From Caldilineaceae bacterium (GTDB lineage: Bacteria; Chloroflexota; Anaerolineae; Caldilineales; Caldilineaceae): a stretch of 64,000 nt of DNA. Shown here piece by piece: positions 43,442 through 51,951 of the stretch. Numbering within the stretch: position 1 is the stretch's first letter; each line of letters starts with the position of its first letter. The stretch is from positions 17,604-81,603 of the forward strand of contig JAJEDI010000032.1 of assembly GCA_022821585.1 (NCBI GenBank), written 5' to 3'. Under the pieces are notes generated by a model, which searched no databases, was not told the DNA's origin, and saw only the letters and a program-made list of their open reading frames with translations. A program made the translations under genes and the position numbers.

Positions 43442-44455
43442 CTAGTTTATGTCGAGTGTCTGAAGAAGTCCTTTTATGTAGCCGGCGGCGTAAAGGAGTC
43501 CGTGGTGGACTCGCTCGTTGTCATAGATGGTGTGAGGGAAGTGGCCGGGGATGAGCGCGCCGGAAAAGCCCACTTCTCTGAATGATTTGAAGATCTCCAG
43601 AAAGTCACAGTCGGCCTCTTCGAGGAAGCATTCGCGGAAGTCGGGGGAAGCGCCCTGAACGCCCTGAACGTGGCCGTAGACTATCTGGCCGCGGCTGCCG
43701 AAACGGCGGATGGCGGCGTGGATGTCGACGTTCATGGCGGTCCAGTTGCCGAGGCAGAAGTTGAGGCCGCTTGCGGGGCTGTCGGCGATGTCCATGGCGC
43801 GCTGGAAGCCGGCAGGACTGCAGAACAGGCGCGGGATGCCGCCCAGCTTTTCGACGGGCGGGTCGTCAGGGTGGAGGGCCAGTCTGACGCCTGCTTCCTC
43901 GGCCACGGGGATGATGGCCTTGATGAAGTATTCGTAGTTGCTCCACATTTCCTCGTGACTGTACTCGCGATCGCGGAAGAGGGGGCCGCGATCTGCCACA
44001 TCCTGTTCAAACCTGCTTACCTGGGCGTTGCCGCGGCCGGGCGTGGTGAGCGAGGTACGCCATGAGTTGCGGGTGACTCCAGGTTGATTGACCATCCAGT
44101 GGTAGCCGTAGACCGGGATGCCGGCGCGGCCCATGTTGCGAATGGTCTCGGCGACGTTTTCGATCTGCTGGTCGCGGCCGTCCTGGCCGAGGACGATCTT
44201 TTCGTAGCACCAGTTGGGCAGTGGGTTTTCTATGGAGACGACATTGAGGCCGGCGTCTTCGCACTGGGTGCGCGCCCACAGCAGGGTCTGGAAGTCCCAG
44301 AAGGCGCCCGGTTTGTCGGCGGCATCGGGTGAGAAGCGCGTCCGGTGATCGGGATGGCAGGTGGAACTGAGGGCGACGTCGAGGATGTCGTACTGTTTGA
44401 GAAAGCCGAGAAAGTTGTCGTGGTCGGGCAGGGCTACGTAAACGCATACTCTCAT
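43442..44455 (-). CDS. Mannonate dehydratase-like TIM barrel (UxuA family)
   Basis: 337 residues. UxuA-type blocks are VVSIENPLPNWCYEKIVLGQ, VYGYHWMVNQPG, VRLALHPDDPPVEKLGGIPR, GLNFCLGNWTAM and GQIVYGHVQGVQG, plus SGALIPGHFPHT. They include the metal-binding His, Cys and Asp found in mannonate dehydratases. UxuA converts D-mannonate to 2-keto-3-deoxygluconate in hexuronate breakdown. Here it could act on mannonate or a related aldonate. It lies in a minus-strand cluster between the hydroxyacid dehydrogenase and the P-loop gene. GGAG lies 6 bases before the ATG. Uronate metabolism fits the CE15-like gene elsewhere in the window. Confidence 0.8.
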   Translation of the reverse strand: MRVCVYVALPDHDNFLGFLKQYDILDVALSSTCHPDHRTRFSPDAADKPGAFWDFQTLLWARTQCEDAGLNVVSIENPLPNWCYEKIVLGQDGRDQQIENVAETIRNMGRAGIPVYGYHWMVNQPGVTRNSWRTSLTTPGRGNAQVSRFEQDVADRGPLFRDREYSHEEMWSNYEYFIKAIIPVAEEAGVRLALHPDDPPVEKLGGIPRLFCSPAGFQRAMDIADSPASGLNFCLGNWTAMNVDIHAAIRRFGSRGQIVYGHVQGVQGASPDFRECFLEEADCDFLEIFKSFREVGFSGALIPGHFPHTIYDNERVHHGLLYAAGYIKGLLQTLDIN

Positions 44456-44566
44456 GTTTGGCTCCGGTTCGATTCAGGATGAAAGATGTGAAAGCGGTTA
44501 GTCGAAGGGCGCTGCATGATGAACTGGCGCTTGTCGACGGGCCGGGCGGGCGCGTCACTCGGGCTG

Positions 44567-45574
44567 CTAGGGCAGGCGAAAGACAATCTCCGGTTGGGCG
44601 GTCTGCATTTTGGTCGGCGGCAGGCCGGCGAGCATGGTTTCGAGGTCATCGACGACCATGCGCCCGATGGTGTGCATGTCCTGCCAGACGGAGCCGGCGC
44701 GATGGGCGGAGAGAATGGTATTGGGGGCGGTGCGAATGGGATGATCGGCGGCCAGGGGCTCCTGGGGGAAGACGTCGATGGCGGCGCGGAAGCGGCCCTG
44801 ATGCAGAAGGTCGGTGAGGGCGTCGAAGTCGACGAGGTGGGAGCGGCTGATAAGGAGGAGGACGGCGTCGGACCTGATCAGCGAGAGCAGTTCGCGGTCG
44901 AGCATGGCTTTGTTCTCATTGGAGGGGATTGCCAGGACAAAGATGATGCGTGCTTCTGAGAGCAGGTCCTGGAGGCTGACCGGTGTGCAGCCGCGTTCGC
45001 TGATGAAGCTTGGGGGCAGCCAGGGATCGTAGACCTGAATCGGACAGCGAAAGGGGGCCAGCAGCGGACGGAGAGATTGGGCCAGACCGCCGAAGCCGAT
45101 AAAGCCGACGGGCTGGTCGTAGAGTGTGAAGGCGGTGCTGTTGCTGGGGTAGAGATAGAGCTCTTCGCCGGCGACGAAGTCGTTGTGTGCGCTGACGATG
45201 CCGCGGGCGGCGGCGATGGCCATGCCGAGCGCCATTTCGGCGACCATGGGGCCGTAGGCGGGTGCGCAACTGAGGACGCGGATGCCGCGGGCGAAGCAGG
45301 TCTCGTAGTCCAGGTGAGCGGGGCTGGGATGGCGGCCGCCGGTCTCCATAATTGCGCGCAGGTTGGGCATGTCGTCCAGTGATCTGGACCGCCAGGAGGA
45401 GGTGATAAAGGCGTAGGCGTCGCCACAGGCGCGGGCGAACTCGGATTCGGGAATGTCTTCGTCCTTGCCCCAAACGACGTCGACCAGATCGTGGAGTCGT
45501 TCGGCGTCCTGGTTGGACATGACCATATCGAGGGGGCGGGGGAATGGATTCAGAATTACTTTTTGTTTTGGCAT
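44567..45574 (-). CDS. D-isomer-specific 2-hydroxyacid dehydrogenase
   Basis: 335 residues. The NAD-binding fold is in the second half: PVGFIGFGGLAQSLRPLLAP, then the catalytic Arg in LLLISRSHLVDFDAL, the Glu in AIDVFPQEPL and the His in ILSAHRAG, the usual Arg-Glu-His set. The nucleotide motif reads G-F-G-G-L-A rather than G-x-G-x-x-G, with the third glycine replaced. It reduces a 2-keto acid or oxidises a 2-hydroxy acid. First gene of the minus cluster; the divergent PhyH-like gene starts 176 bases away. Confidence 0.87.
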   Translation of the reverse strand: MPKQKVILNPFPRPLDMVMSNQDAERLHDLVDVVWGKDEDIPESEFARACGDAYAFITSSWRSRSLDDMPNLRAIMETGGRHPSPAHLDYETCFARGIRVLSCAPAYGPMVAEMALGMAIAAARGIVSAHNDFVAGEELYLYPSNSTAFTLYDQPVGFIGFGGLAQSLRPLLAPFRCPIQVYDPWLPPSFISERGCTPVSLQDLLSEARIIFVLAIPSNENKAMLDRELLSLIRSDAVLLLISRSHLVDFDALTDLLHQGRFRAAIDVFPQEPLAADHPIRTAPNTILSAHRAGSVWQDMHTIGRMVVDDLETMLAGLPPTKMQTAQPEIVFRLP

Positions 45575-45749
45575 TGCAGGAAATTCTCCGCGTTGGCGTT
45601 GTGGTGGGGCGCCAGTGTCCTGTGCTGCGCCCGGCGCAGGCCTTTGCGCAAGAGATGGGAACTGCCGTAGACTAGCTAGAGTTTCGAAACCGCTCCAGAC
45701 GCCCCGCCGGCATTGGTTCGAAAACTACGGGAAAGAGGTCCCAGACGCT

Positions 45750-46640
45750 ATGTGTGAGCAACAAGAGTATGCAGAGTTTCCGAGTCACACGGTCTCTTAT
45801 GAGATTATGACCAATGCAGACGATGAAGACAAGGAGCGCAGCTTTACGGTGCTGGCAACGCCGAAAGAGATAGAGCAGCTGGGCAGGCAGGGTTACTTGA
45901 TCCGGGAGGCGCTATTTCGCGGCGAGCAGTTGGCGCGGCTGCGGGGGGCGCTGGACGAGGTTGAAGCTGCTGAAGTGGCAACCTACCCTCGCTCAGACGG
46001 CGAAGAGGCAGCACGGTCCCCTGCTATCAGCCGTTCAAAAAGATTCGGCGGCTGGTTTCCGCGTTATCTGATGGACAAGCACCCGGCTTTTCTGGAACTG
46101 ATCGACTTTCAGCCGACTCTGTCGGTGGCGCGTGCGGTGTTGGGGCCGTTTGTGCGCATCCGCCAGTTGGGCGGGCGGGTCAGTTATCCGGGCGAGCCGA
46201 ACCAGGAGACCCAATGGCACCTGCACCGGCGCACCGTTCCCAAACCGCTACCGGCGTTTTTCTCCTTTCCCCACACTTTGGACAGTCTGATGTATCTTGA
46301 TGAACTGAACGACGCAAATGGTACGCTGGCAGTTGTACCGGGATCGCATTTGCGGGTCCACAATCCGCTGCCGGCCGATTGTTTCGACGACCTGCCGGGG
46401 CAGAAGGTGGTGCGGGGGCCGGCGGGAACTTGTATTATCATGCACAGCAATCTGTGGCACCGGGCCTTGCCGACGCGTCCTGAAGGTGAAAAGCGCCGTC
46501 TGCTTATACTCTGCTACGGTCCGACGTGGATGCGTTATTCTCCCTTTGGCGTGAAACCGGAGAACAGTCTCGTCGATGCGCTATTGGAAGAAGCCTCCCC
46601 GGAGACGAAGGAGCTGTTGGGGATCGGAGGTTATCAGTAG
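45750..46640 (+). CDS. Phytanoyl-CoA dioxygenase (PhyH) family protein with altered iron motif
   Basis: 296 residues from the ATG at 45750. The open frame reaches back to 45453 across the divergent promoter gap, but that part has no family character. Jelly-roll marks are YLIREALFRGEQLARLRGAL, the ligand block QWHLHRRTVP, SLMYLDELNDANGTLAVVPG and the distal ligand block IMHSNLWHRALP, with GEKRR near the 2-oxoglutarate site. Fe(II)/2-oxoglutarate enzymes normally have H-x-D. Here H157-L158-H159 suggests either a three-histidine site or a different register. Substrate unknown. Confidence 0.8.
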   Translation: MCEQQEYAEFPSHTVSYEIMTNADDEDKERSFTVLATPKEIEQLGRQGYLIREALFRGEQLARLRGALDEVEAAEVATYPRSDGEEAARSPAISRSKRFGGWFPRYLMDKHPAFLELIDFQPTLSVARAVLGPFVRIRQLGGRVSYPGEPNQETQWHLHRRTVPKPLPAFFSFPHTLDSLMYLDELNDANGTLAVVPGSHLRVHNPLPADCFDDLPGQKVVRGPAGTCIIMHSNLWHRALPTRPEGEKRRLLILCYGPTWMRYSPFGVKPENSLVDALLEEASPETKELLGIGGYQ

Positions 46641-46646
46641 GCGCGT

Positions 46647-47402
46647 TCAGCCGCGGCCCACGTATGGCATCTGATTGGCCATGACTGTCAGGGTAAGTAC
46701 GTTGGTATCCAGAGGCAGGCTGTCCATGTAGAGGATGGTTTGGGCGACGCCGTCGGAGTCCATGTTCGGCTCGACCATGACACTGCCGTTGGCCTGCGGA
46801 ATGCCGCTACGCATGCGTGCGGTCATTTCGGTGGCGGCGTTGCCGATGTCGATCTGGCCGCAGCAGATGTTGTAGGCGCGGCCGTCGAGGGAAGTGGATT
46901 TGGTGAGGCCGGTGATGGCGTGTTTGGTGGACGTGTAGGGTGCGGAGTTGGGGCGGGGGGTATGCGCCGAGATGGAACCGTTATTGATGATGCGGCCACC
47001 CTGGGGCGTCTGATTTTTCATGATACGGAAGGCGCGTTGCGAACAGAGGAAGACGCCGGTCAGGTTTATGTCGACGACGGATTTCCAGTCTTCGTAGGAG
47101 ATCTCGTCAAAGTTGGCGCGGGGGGCGCCGCGGCCGGCATTGTTGAAGAGGAGATCGAGGCGGCCGAAGGCTTCGATGGTGCGGTCGAAGAGGTTGTCGA
47201 CGGCGGCGGGGTCGGTCACGTCGGTCTGGACGACGAGGGCGCGATCACCGGCGCCGGATTCTGCGGCGGTTTCTTCGAGGCGGTCGAGGCGGCGGCCGGC
47301 CAGGGCGACGGCGTATCCTTCGGCGAGCAGGAGTAATGCTGTGCGTTTGCCGATGCCGGAGCCGGCGCCGGTGATGATAGCGACTCTACCGGAGGTGGTC
47401 AT
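46647..47402 (-). CDS. Short-chain dehydrogenase/reductase
   Basis: 251 residues from the ATG at 47402 ([20 protein letters not shown]), with GGGGAG about 9 bases upstream. A longer frame to 47507 is open but lacks the family start. Rossmann T-G-x3-G-x-G is [12 protein letters not shown] is present (LLFNNAGRG), the catalytic serine is in [10 protein letters not shown], and Y-x3-K is YTSTK. It is NAD(P)-dependent, substrate unknown. It converges on the PhyH-like gene with 6 bases between stops. Confidence 0.88.
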   Translation of the reverse strand: MTTSGRVAIITGAGSGIGKRTALLLLAEGYAVALAGRRLDRLEETAAESGAGDRALVVQTDVTDPAAVDNLFDRTIEAFGRLDLLFNNAGRGAPRANFDEISYEDWKSVVDINLTGVFLCSQRAFRIMKNQTPQGGRIINNGSISAHTPRPNSAPYTSTKHAITGLTKSTSLDGRAYNICCGQIDIGNAATEMTARMRSGIPQANGSVMVEPNMDSDGVAQTILYMDSLPLDTNVLTLTVMANQMPYVGRG

Positions 47403-47647
47403 ATTTGTTTGCTCCCCTATTATCGTGGATAGTGGTTCACGGCCAGTGGATTTTGTAGGCAGCGGCGACATTCGCCTTGTTGCCAGCCTCAATATGCCGT
47501 TGTGCACAGTCTAACACGGCTGCAACCCTTTTGCTACTCAATTGACATGGGGACGGCCCCGCTAGCAGAAGGCCATGACAGGACGTAAGCAGTAAAGAAT
47601 CATGTGAGGAATTCACAGAACACCTTTTACAAGGAGGCGTATCAGAG

Positions 47648-48421
47648 ATGAAGATTTTGCGCTACAGTGCGGACGATGCAGTTCGGTACGGCATTCTGGA
47701 GGAGGACGGCACCGTCCGCCAGTTGACGGCGTGTCCGTGGGACAGCATGGAAGAGAGCGGGGAGACGACGCATCTGGACAACGTACGGGTGCTGGCGCCG
47801 ATCGGGAAGCCGCGGCTGATTGGCGTGGGGCTGAACTACCTGGCCCATGCCGAAGAGGGGGGCCAGACGCCGCCGGACCAGCCGATGTTATTCATGCTGC
47901 CCTCGACGGCTATTCTGGACCCGGAGGAGGCGATCGTTTACCCGAAGCAGGGGCAGAACGTCCATTACGAGGGCGAGCTGACGGTCATAATCGGCAAGGA
48001 GGCGCGCCGGGTGTCGGAGGCGGATGCTCTGGATTGTGTGCTGGGGTATACCTGCGGCAACGATGTGAGCGAGCGGGTGATCCAGGCGAATGAGATGGCC
48101 AACGGCTGCATGCTGATCGGCAAGGGGTTCGATACGTTCAAACCGATTGGTCCGTATATTGCGACCGGGCTTGATTCGACGAATCTTGAGTTGACGACGC
48201 GTGTGAACGGCGAGGTCAAACAGCACACGAACACGGACGACCTGATCTTTACGGTGGCGCAGCTGATCGCTTACATCAGCGAGGCGATTACGTTGCTGCC
48301 GGGTGACGTGATCATGACGGGTACGCCGTCGGGCGTGGGGCCGGTACAGCCGGGCGATGTGGTGGAGATTGAGGTCTCAGGGGTTGGCGTGCTGCGGAAC
48401 CCGGTGGTGGCGGAGGAGTAA
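47648..48421 (+). CDS. Fumarylacetoacetate hydrolase family protein
   Basis: 257 residues. The N-terminal lid (MKILRYSADDAVRYGILEED) is followed by the FAH core: PRLIGVGLNYLAHAEEGG, PSTAILDPEEAIVYP, VHYEGELTVIIGKEARRV with metal-binding glutamates, GYTCGNDVSERVIQ, GKGFDTFKPIGPYIAT and TLLPGDVIMTGTPSGVGPVQ. Such enzymes cut C-C bonds or act as decarboxylases, hydratases or acylpyruvases in sugar-acid and aromatic degradation. AAGGAGG stands before the ATG. It could handle a 2-keto-3-deoxy sugar acid made by the neighbouring enzymes. Confidence 0.9.
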   Translation: MKILRYSADDAVRYGILEEDGTVRQLTACPWDSMEESGETTHLDNVRVLAPIGKPRLIGVGLNYLAHAEEGGQTPPDQPMLFMLPSTAILDPEEAIVYPKQGQNVHYEGELTVIIGKEARRVSEADALDCVLGYTCGNDVSERVIQANEMANGCMLIGKGFDTFKPIGPYIATGLDSTNLELTTRVNGEVKQHTNTDDLIFTVAQLIAYISEAITLLPGDVIMTGTPSGVGPVQPGDVVEIEVSGVGVLRNPVVAEE

Positions 48422-48451
48422 TTTGGGACAGGCGTTTTGTGAAGTCTCCGA

Positions 48452-48486
48452 GCTTCCCAGTTCTGCGGGAATGTGGGGAGATTCGG
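48452..48486. repeat. Short direct repeat, left copy
   Basis: GCTTCCCAGTTCTGCGGGAA followed by a GGGGAG-TTC pattern. It matches 48978-49012 at about three quarters of positions in the same orientation. The two copies bracket the antitoxin gene and the brnT relic. Confidence 0.55.
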
Positions 48487-48530
48487 TGGCTTCACAGACT
48501 GCTCACCGTCTTCCTGCAACACAAAGAGGA

Positions 48531-48812
48531 CTATCTGCTCTGTCGGGCTACGTACTCTTTGAGGATAGTGCGAACCAGGGTCTGATAGGAGGCTCCTACT
48601 TCTTTTGCTTTGCTCTTGAAGAAGGAAACTGTCTCTCTGTCGAGAGAAACCGTGCCATATTCTGTCTCGGCGTCTTTAAAGACAAGATCTTCCGGGCGCG
48701 GCAGGAATCCCTTGTCTACAATTTGCAGGTCTTCAATATCTGGTAGTTCCGAACTATCAGTATATTCTACGGTCTCCCACTTCTGTGTTGGCGGGTCAAG
48801 ATTCTGGTTCAT
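48531..48812 (-). CDS. BrnA-like ribbon-helix-helix antitoxin
   Basis: 93 residues. The C-terminal half is a ribbon-helix-helix: TEYGTVSLDRETVSFFKSKA followed by KEVGASYQTLVRTILKEYV, as in BrnA/CopG-type antitoxins. The N-terminal half is acidic and probably binds a toxin. Its ATG overlaps by 4 bases (ATGA) the stop of a truncated toxin-like frame directly upstream. The antitoxin therefore seems to have outlived a damaged partner. Confidence 0.75.
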   Translation of the reverse strand: MNQNLDPPTQKWETVEYTDSSELPDIEDLQIVDKGFLPRPEDLVFKDAETEYGTVSLDRETVSFFKSKAKEVGASYQTLVRTILKEYVARQSR

Positions 48813-48970
48813 GCTGTCCCCTGTTCCAGATATAGCGCTCGGTATTTCCTCCAGAGTCCAGCTCCGAAGATTCTGATTCTGTTCGCACTGTAGGTAAAGC
48901 GAACGGTAAGTGTACTATATTCTACTCTTCCGACACCTAAAGGCCTTGTATCTTCACGCGTGCTGTGACG
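48809..48970 (-). pseudogene. BrnT-like toxin relic, 5'-truncated
   Basis: A 53-codon frame with no usable start begins right after the in-frame stop of the DUF402 gene (48971-48973) and ends in a TGA that overlaps the antitoxin ATG. Its translation contains LTVRFTYSANRIRIFGAGLW followed by RKYRALYLEQ, matching the C-terminal part of BrnT-type RNases (the usual R-I-R-I-I-x-A pattern, then basic residues and a tyrosine). The catalytic N-terminal region is absent. The junction with the DUF402 gene suggests a deletion or insertion. Confidence 0.6.
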
Positions 48971-49606
48971 TCACAGGGCTTCCCAGTTTGGCGGGAGGAT
49001 GGGAAGGTTCCAGCCAGCGGGCGGGCGCCAGGCAGCCCATTCCTGGAGATGCCGGCGGCGCGACGTAACGCACTTACCGGCGATACGCTGTGTTTCGCGG
49101 CGGATCTGTTCTGCTTCAGCTACTGAGAACAGAGCAAGGTCGACGGCGACGGCGAGCTCGTCTTCGTCCTTGAGCTGCCATGAAGTGAGGTCGGCGCTGA
49201 TGACGGCGTCGAGGACGTGGTCGGTTGTGTCGAAGCCGAGGGGCGTACGCTTGAGGGGCAGTTCCGGGTTGACTTTCCAGCCGACGTGGGTCCAGTCGGG
49301 GGCGGACCAGATCGTCCAGATGGAGGCGGCTTCGCCCGGCAGGGATGACCAGAGGTGGTGTTGCCCGGTCCACTCGTAGCGTTTCAGTTTCCACGCGCCG
49401 TTTGCGGCGACGTGCAGATGCTCATCGCGGGAGCAGTCTGGGCCGGCGAAGGTAGTGCCGGGCGCGATGTAGAGGGAGACCAGGTCGCTGCTGTCTTTGA
49501 CAATGGTGGCAGGGATGGCGGCCCAGATGCCGCCCGGCCAGACCTGGCGCAGCAGGACATGGTCACCTGAGGACCAATGAGATGCGGATGTTTCCCGGGA
49601 AGTCAA
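48971..49606 (-). CDS. DUF402 domain-containing protein
   Basis: 211 residues, apparently from a TTG start; no ATG lies near the domain start, so the exact start is uncertain. DUF402 features are WSAPDWTHVGWKVNPELPL, GFDTTDHVLDAVISADLTSW and LKDEDELAVAVDLALFSVAE. This fold includes nucleotide tri/diphosphatases and an RNase-like group, and acts on nucleotides or RNA. The C-terminal dozen residues come from a repeat sequence and may be an acquired tail. The brnT relic follows in the same frame. Confidence 0.75.
   Translation of the reverse strand: MTSRETSASHWSSGDHVLLRQVWPGGIWAAIPATIVKDSSDLVSLYIAPGTTFAGPDCSRDEHLHVAANGAWKLKRYEWTGQHHLWSSLPGEAASIWTIWSAPDWTHVGWKVNPELPLKRTPLGFDTTDHVLDAVISADLTSWQLKDEDELAVAVDLALFSVAEAEQIRRETQRIAGKCVTSRRRHLQEWAAWRPPAGWNLPILPPNWEAL
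48978..49012. repeat. Short direct repeat, right copy
   Basis: GCTTCCCAGTTTGGCGGGAG followed by GGGAAG-TTC, similar to 48452-48486. It lies within the last codons of the DUF402 gene and encodes the end of the protein (NLPILPPNWEAL). Confidence 0.55.
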
Positions 49607-49633
49607 GGAGTGGGGGACTCCATCAATTGATGA

Positions 49634-50380
49634 TCATTCTTGTGCGCTTGCCCAGCAGTTCAGATTGGCGTAAGAGGACAAGAACGATTGCGGAGAGGAG
49701 GCGAGTTTATCCATGACCTCCTTCATTCGCTCCATCTGGGCCTTCTGACCCTTAACCTGATTTACTTCAAAGAGGGGTGCACTCCCGAAGCAGAAAGGGC
49801 GTGCAACTGGAAATTCCGATAGAGACGCGAGGTAGTCCTGACAGTTGGTCTCGCCTGCTGCCGAGCCGTAATTCAGCGTTAAACGGGCCGCGAGGTCGTG
49901 TATGACGGTCAAGTAAGGAAACTGGACGTTTTCCAAGGCCTTTGCCCGGGCGGCATACGCCTCGACAAATTCCGTTACTTCCGCTCTATTCTCGGTACAC
50001 AGGCTTTCAGCGGTGGCAAAGGCGTTCATGTATATTGCGGTTATTATGTGGTCATCCAAGGTCACGTCCGGGATTTCTCCTCTTTCAAGAGTCTTTGCAA
50101 GTCCCAGTGACCCGTCGTCTTCCATTGCAGTCATTGCCCACAGCTGCAACCATTGATCGTTTATCATTTGCTCTGCGCCCAGGGCGGTGACAGGTTCGCC
50201 CCGTGCGTTGAGAAAAACAGCGGGTACCTCATCAAGATATTGTAACGAGTTGAGGTGTTGGGCAAAACGAGGTGGAATCTGAACTGGCTCAGTTTCAGGG
50301 ATGAGCGAAAGAGATGTCGCGTCCATGACGCAACCGGACAGCAAGAGTATTGGAACGCAAAAGAGCAGGACTCGTTTCAT
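49634..50380 (-). CDS. Lipoprotein of unknown function
   Basis: 248 residues from the ATG at 50380 (MKRVLLFCVPILLLSGC), with GGGAGGG about 6 bases upstream. Lipobox LLSGC with C17. The mature part is mainly helical, with no recognised domain. It contains a few cysteines (SLCTENRAE, GETNCQDYLA, ARPFCFGS, LNCWASAQE) that could pair in the oxidising cell envelope. It is the first gene upstream of the DUF402 gene with 27 bases between. Confidence 0.65.
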   Translation of the reverse strand: MKRVLLFCVPILLLSGCVMDATSLSLIPETEPVQIPPRFAQHLNSLQYLDEVPAVFLNARGEPVTALGAEQMINDQWLQLWAMTAMEDDGSLGLAKTLERGEIPDVTLDDHIITAIYMNAFATAESLCTENRAEVTEFVEAYAARAKALENVQFPYLTVIHDLAARLTLNYGSAAGETNCQDYLASLSEFPVARPFCFGSAPLFEVNQVKGQKAQMERMKEVMDKLASSPQSFLSSYANLNCWASAQE

Positions 50381-50693
50381 CGTAACCCTCCCTTCTGTCT
50401 GCATATCCTCGACTTAACAAAAACTGAAAACGCTGACTTCACTGCACTGGAGATAGAGTGCCCGGTACGATGCAACCATTGAGTGAAATGATAGAGAAGA
50501 CTATAGTGGTTGGGTATGAATGTGTGTTAATTGTAACATGGACCAGGGGGTCTAACCAGAGTGGAAAACAGAGAAGGCTTAGGAGATCTGTCGCGGCTCA
50601 ATGTGCCCTTTGGTACGATTTGCCAATGCATGATACGGGTTGAGGTAATCAAGAATGAATGCTCTGCAGTCAGAAGTTGCGGAGGTATAGAGG
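50381..50693. other. Divergent intergenic region
   Basis: 313 bases between the lipoprotein and the methyltransferase-like gene. AT-rich relative to the surroundings, so it probably holds both promoters, but no clear -35/-10 pair was found. No gene seen. Confidence 0.4.
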
Positions 50694-51386
50694 ATGCCTT
50701 TTACGATTGAGGGCGTCGTGCCCTGGGGGAGAACGATGGAGGAGTACTGCGGGATGTTCGACCTGGGGGAGCGGGACCTGCGGGGGCGGATTCTTGGGTG
50801 CGGGGACGGGCCAGCCAGCTTTAATGCGGAGATGTCGGCACTGGGGTACTCGGTCGTTTCGGTCGATCCGCTGTACGCGTTTTCGGCGAAGGCGATCGAG
50901 AAGCGGGTTGAAGAGACGCACGACATCATCATTGAGCAACTGGCACTCAACCGCGACGATTTTGTCTGGACCTACGTGCCATCCCTGCCGGCTCTGGGTC
51001 AGCGAAGGATGTGGGCTATGCGCAAGTTCCTGGAGGACTTTGGGCGGGGGTTAAGCGATGGACGCTACGTGGATGCCTCGTTACCCGATCTTCCCTATGA
51101 CGACAACAGCTTTGACCTGGCACTTTCTTCCCATTTTCTGTTTCTGTACAGCCAGGAGTTTGACCTGAATTTCCATATACAGGCACTAGAGGAGATGCTG
51201 CGGGTGGCTCCGGAGGCGCGGGCTTTCCCCCTGTTGCAGGTCGGGGGCGCGCCGTCGCCGCACGTCCAGGGTGTGATTGACGCTTTCTCAGCACAGGACA
51301 TTCAGGCTAGAATAGAAGAGGTCCCCTACGAGTTTCAGCGGGGGGGCAGCCGAATGTTACGGCTACGGAGGATCTCTCAGACGTAA
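50694..51386 (+). CDS. SAM-dependent methyltransferase-like protein
   Basis: 230 residues. Motif I appears as GRILGCGDGPASFNAEMSAL (G-x-G-x-G with C and D), an acidic strand end VVSVDPLYAF, motif IV-like LPYDDNSFDLALSSHFLFLY, and a late ALEEMLRVAPEARAFPL, all in the right order for a Rossmann methyltransferase. The acceptor is unknown. GGAGG lies upstream of the ATG. The cupin gene starts 43 bases downstream. Confidence 0.75.
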   Translation: MPFTIEGVVPWGRTMEEYCGMFDLGERDLRGRILGCGDGPASFNAEMSALGYSVVSVDPLYAFSAKAIEKRVEETHDIIIEQLALNRDDFVWTYVPSLPALGQRRMWAMRKFLEDFGRGLSDGRYVDASLPDLPYDDNSFDLALSSHFLFLYSQEFDLNFHIQALEEMLRVAPEARAFPLLQVGGAPSPHVQGVIDAFSAQDIQARIEEVPYEFQRGGSRMLRLRRISQT

Positions 51387-51429
51387 GTGGACAGGTAGAA
51401 GCCGGAATTGATAGAGGTATTGTGAAGCG

Positions 51430-51792
51430 ATGGCCATTCTTCCACACTCGCACGAAGATTACGACCCCATAAACACGCGCAGCACGATTCCCGGCGCGCG
51501 CATAATCACTGCGCGCACTTGCGGCGCGAAGCAGATGGAGCTGTGGGAACAGTATATGCCTCCCGGCGGGGTTATCCCGCTACACTACCACGATTGTGAG
51601 GAGAGCCTGACGTTTCTCAGCGGTGAAGTCGAAGTCACCCTGGGTGAAGAGCGCCACCAGGTGGGCGCCGATACGACGGTTTTTGTGCCGGAGGGCGTCC
51701 TTCACGAGGTGCGCAATGTGGGGGCGGGGCCGGTGCGCCTGATTGCAGTTTTCGCCCGCGCCGCGCCTGCAATTCTGTACCCAGATTCTTGA
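51430..51792 (+). CDS. Small cupin-domain protein
   Basis: 120 residues, a single cupin barrel. Motif 1 is GVIPLHYHDCEESLTFLSGE and motif 2 is TTVFVPEGVLHEVRNVGAGP. Together they hold the His-His-Glu-His metal set (HYH, E and LHE). Small cupins of this type are metal-dependent dioxygenases, isomerases or sensors. The function is unknown. Likely co-transcribed with the methyltransferase-like gene. Confidence 0.85.
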   Translation: MAILPHSHEDYDPINTRSTIPGARIITARTCGAKQMELWEQYMPPGGVIPLHYHDCEESLTFLSGEVEVTLGEERHQVGADTTVFVPEGVLHEVRNVGAGPVRLIAVFARAAPAILYPDS

Positions 51793-51841
51793 ATGTCTGA
51801 CACAGATCAGAATTAGAGCACTATTTGAATTGCAAAAATGG

Positions 51842-51850
51842 TGCTATAAT
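51842..51850 (+). promoter_or_regulatory. Extended -10 promoter for the BMP-type transporter operon
   Basis: TGCTATAAT (51842-51850) is an extended -10 element. No standard -35 at 17 bases; a TTGAAT lies 14 bases upstream. About 100 bases before the first permease start. Confidence 0.45.
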
Positions 51851-51951
51851 CGTTTGAATCTGCCATTACGATGGCATTTGTACGCAACGTGGCGGCAGAG
51901 CGTAAGGCGGACAGTTTCAGAGCGCACCGGCAACGCGCTGTTGAGTAAAGG

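Noticed and set aside
45453..45749. N-terminal extension of the PhyH-like protein
   Set aside because: It would overlap the divergent dehydrogenase gene and fill the whole promoter gap, and it lacks family-like sequence.
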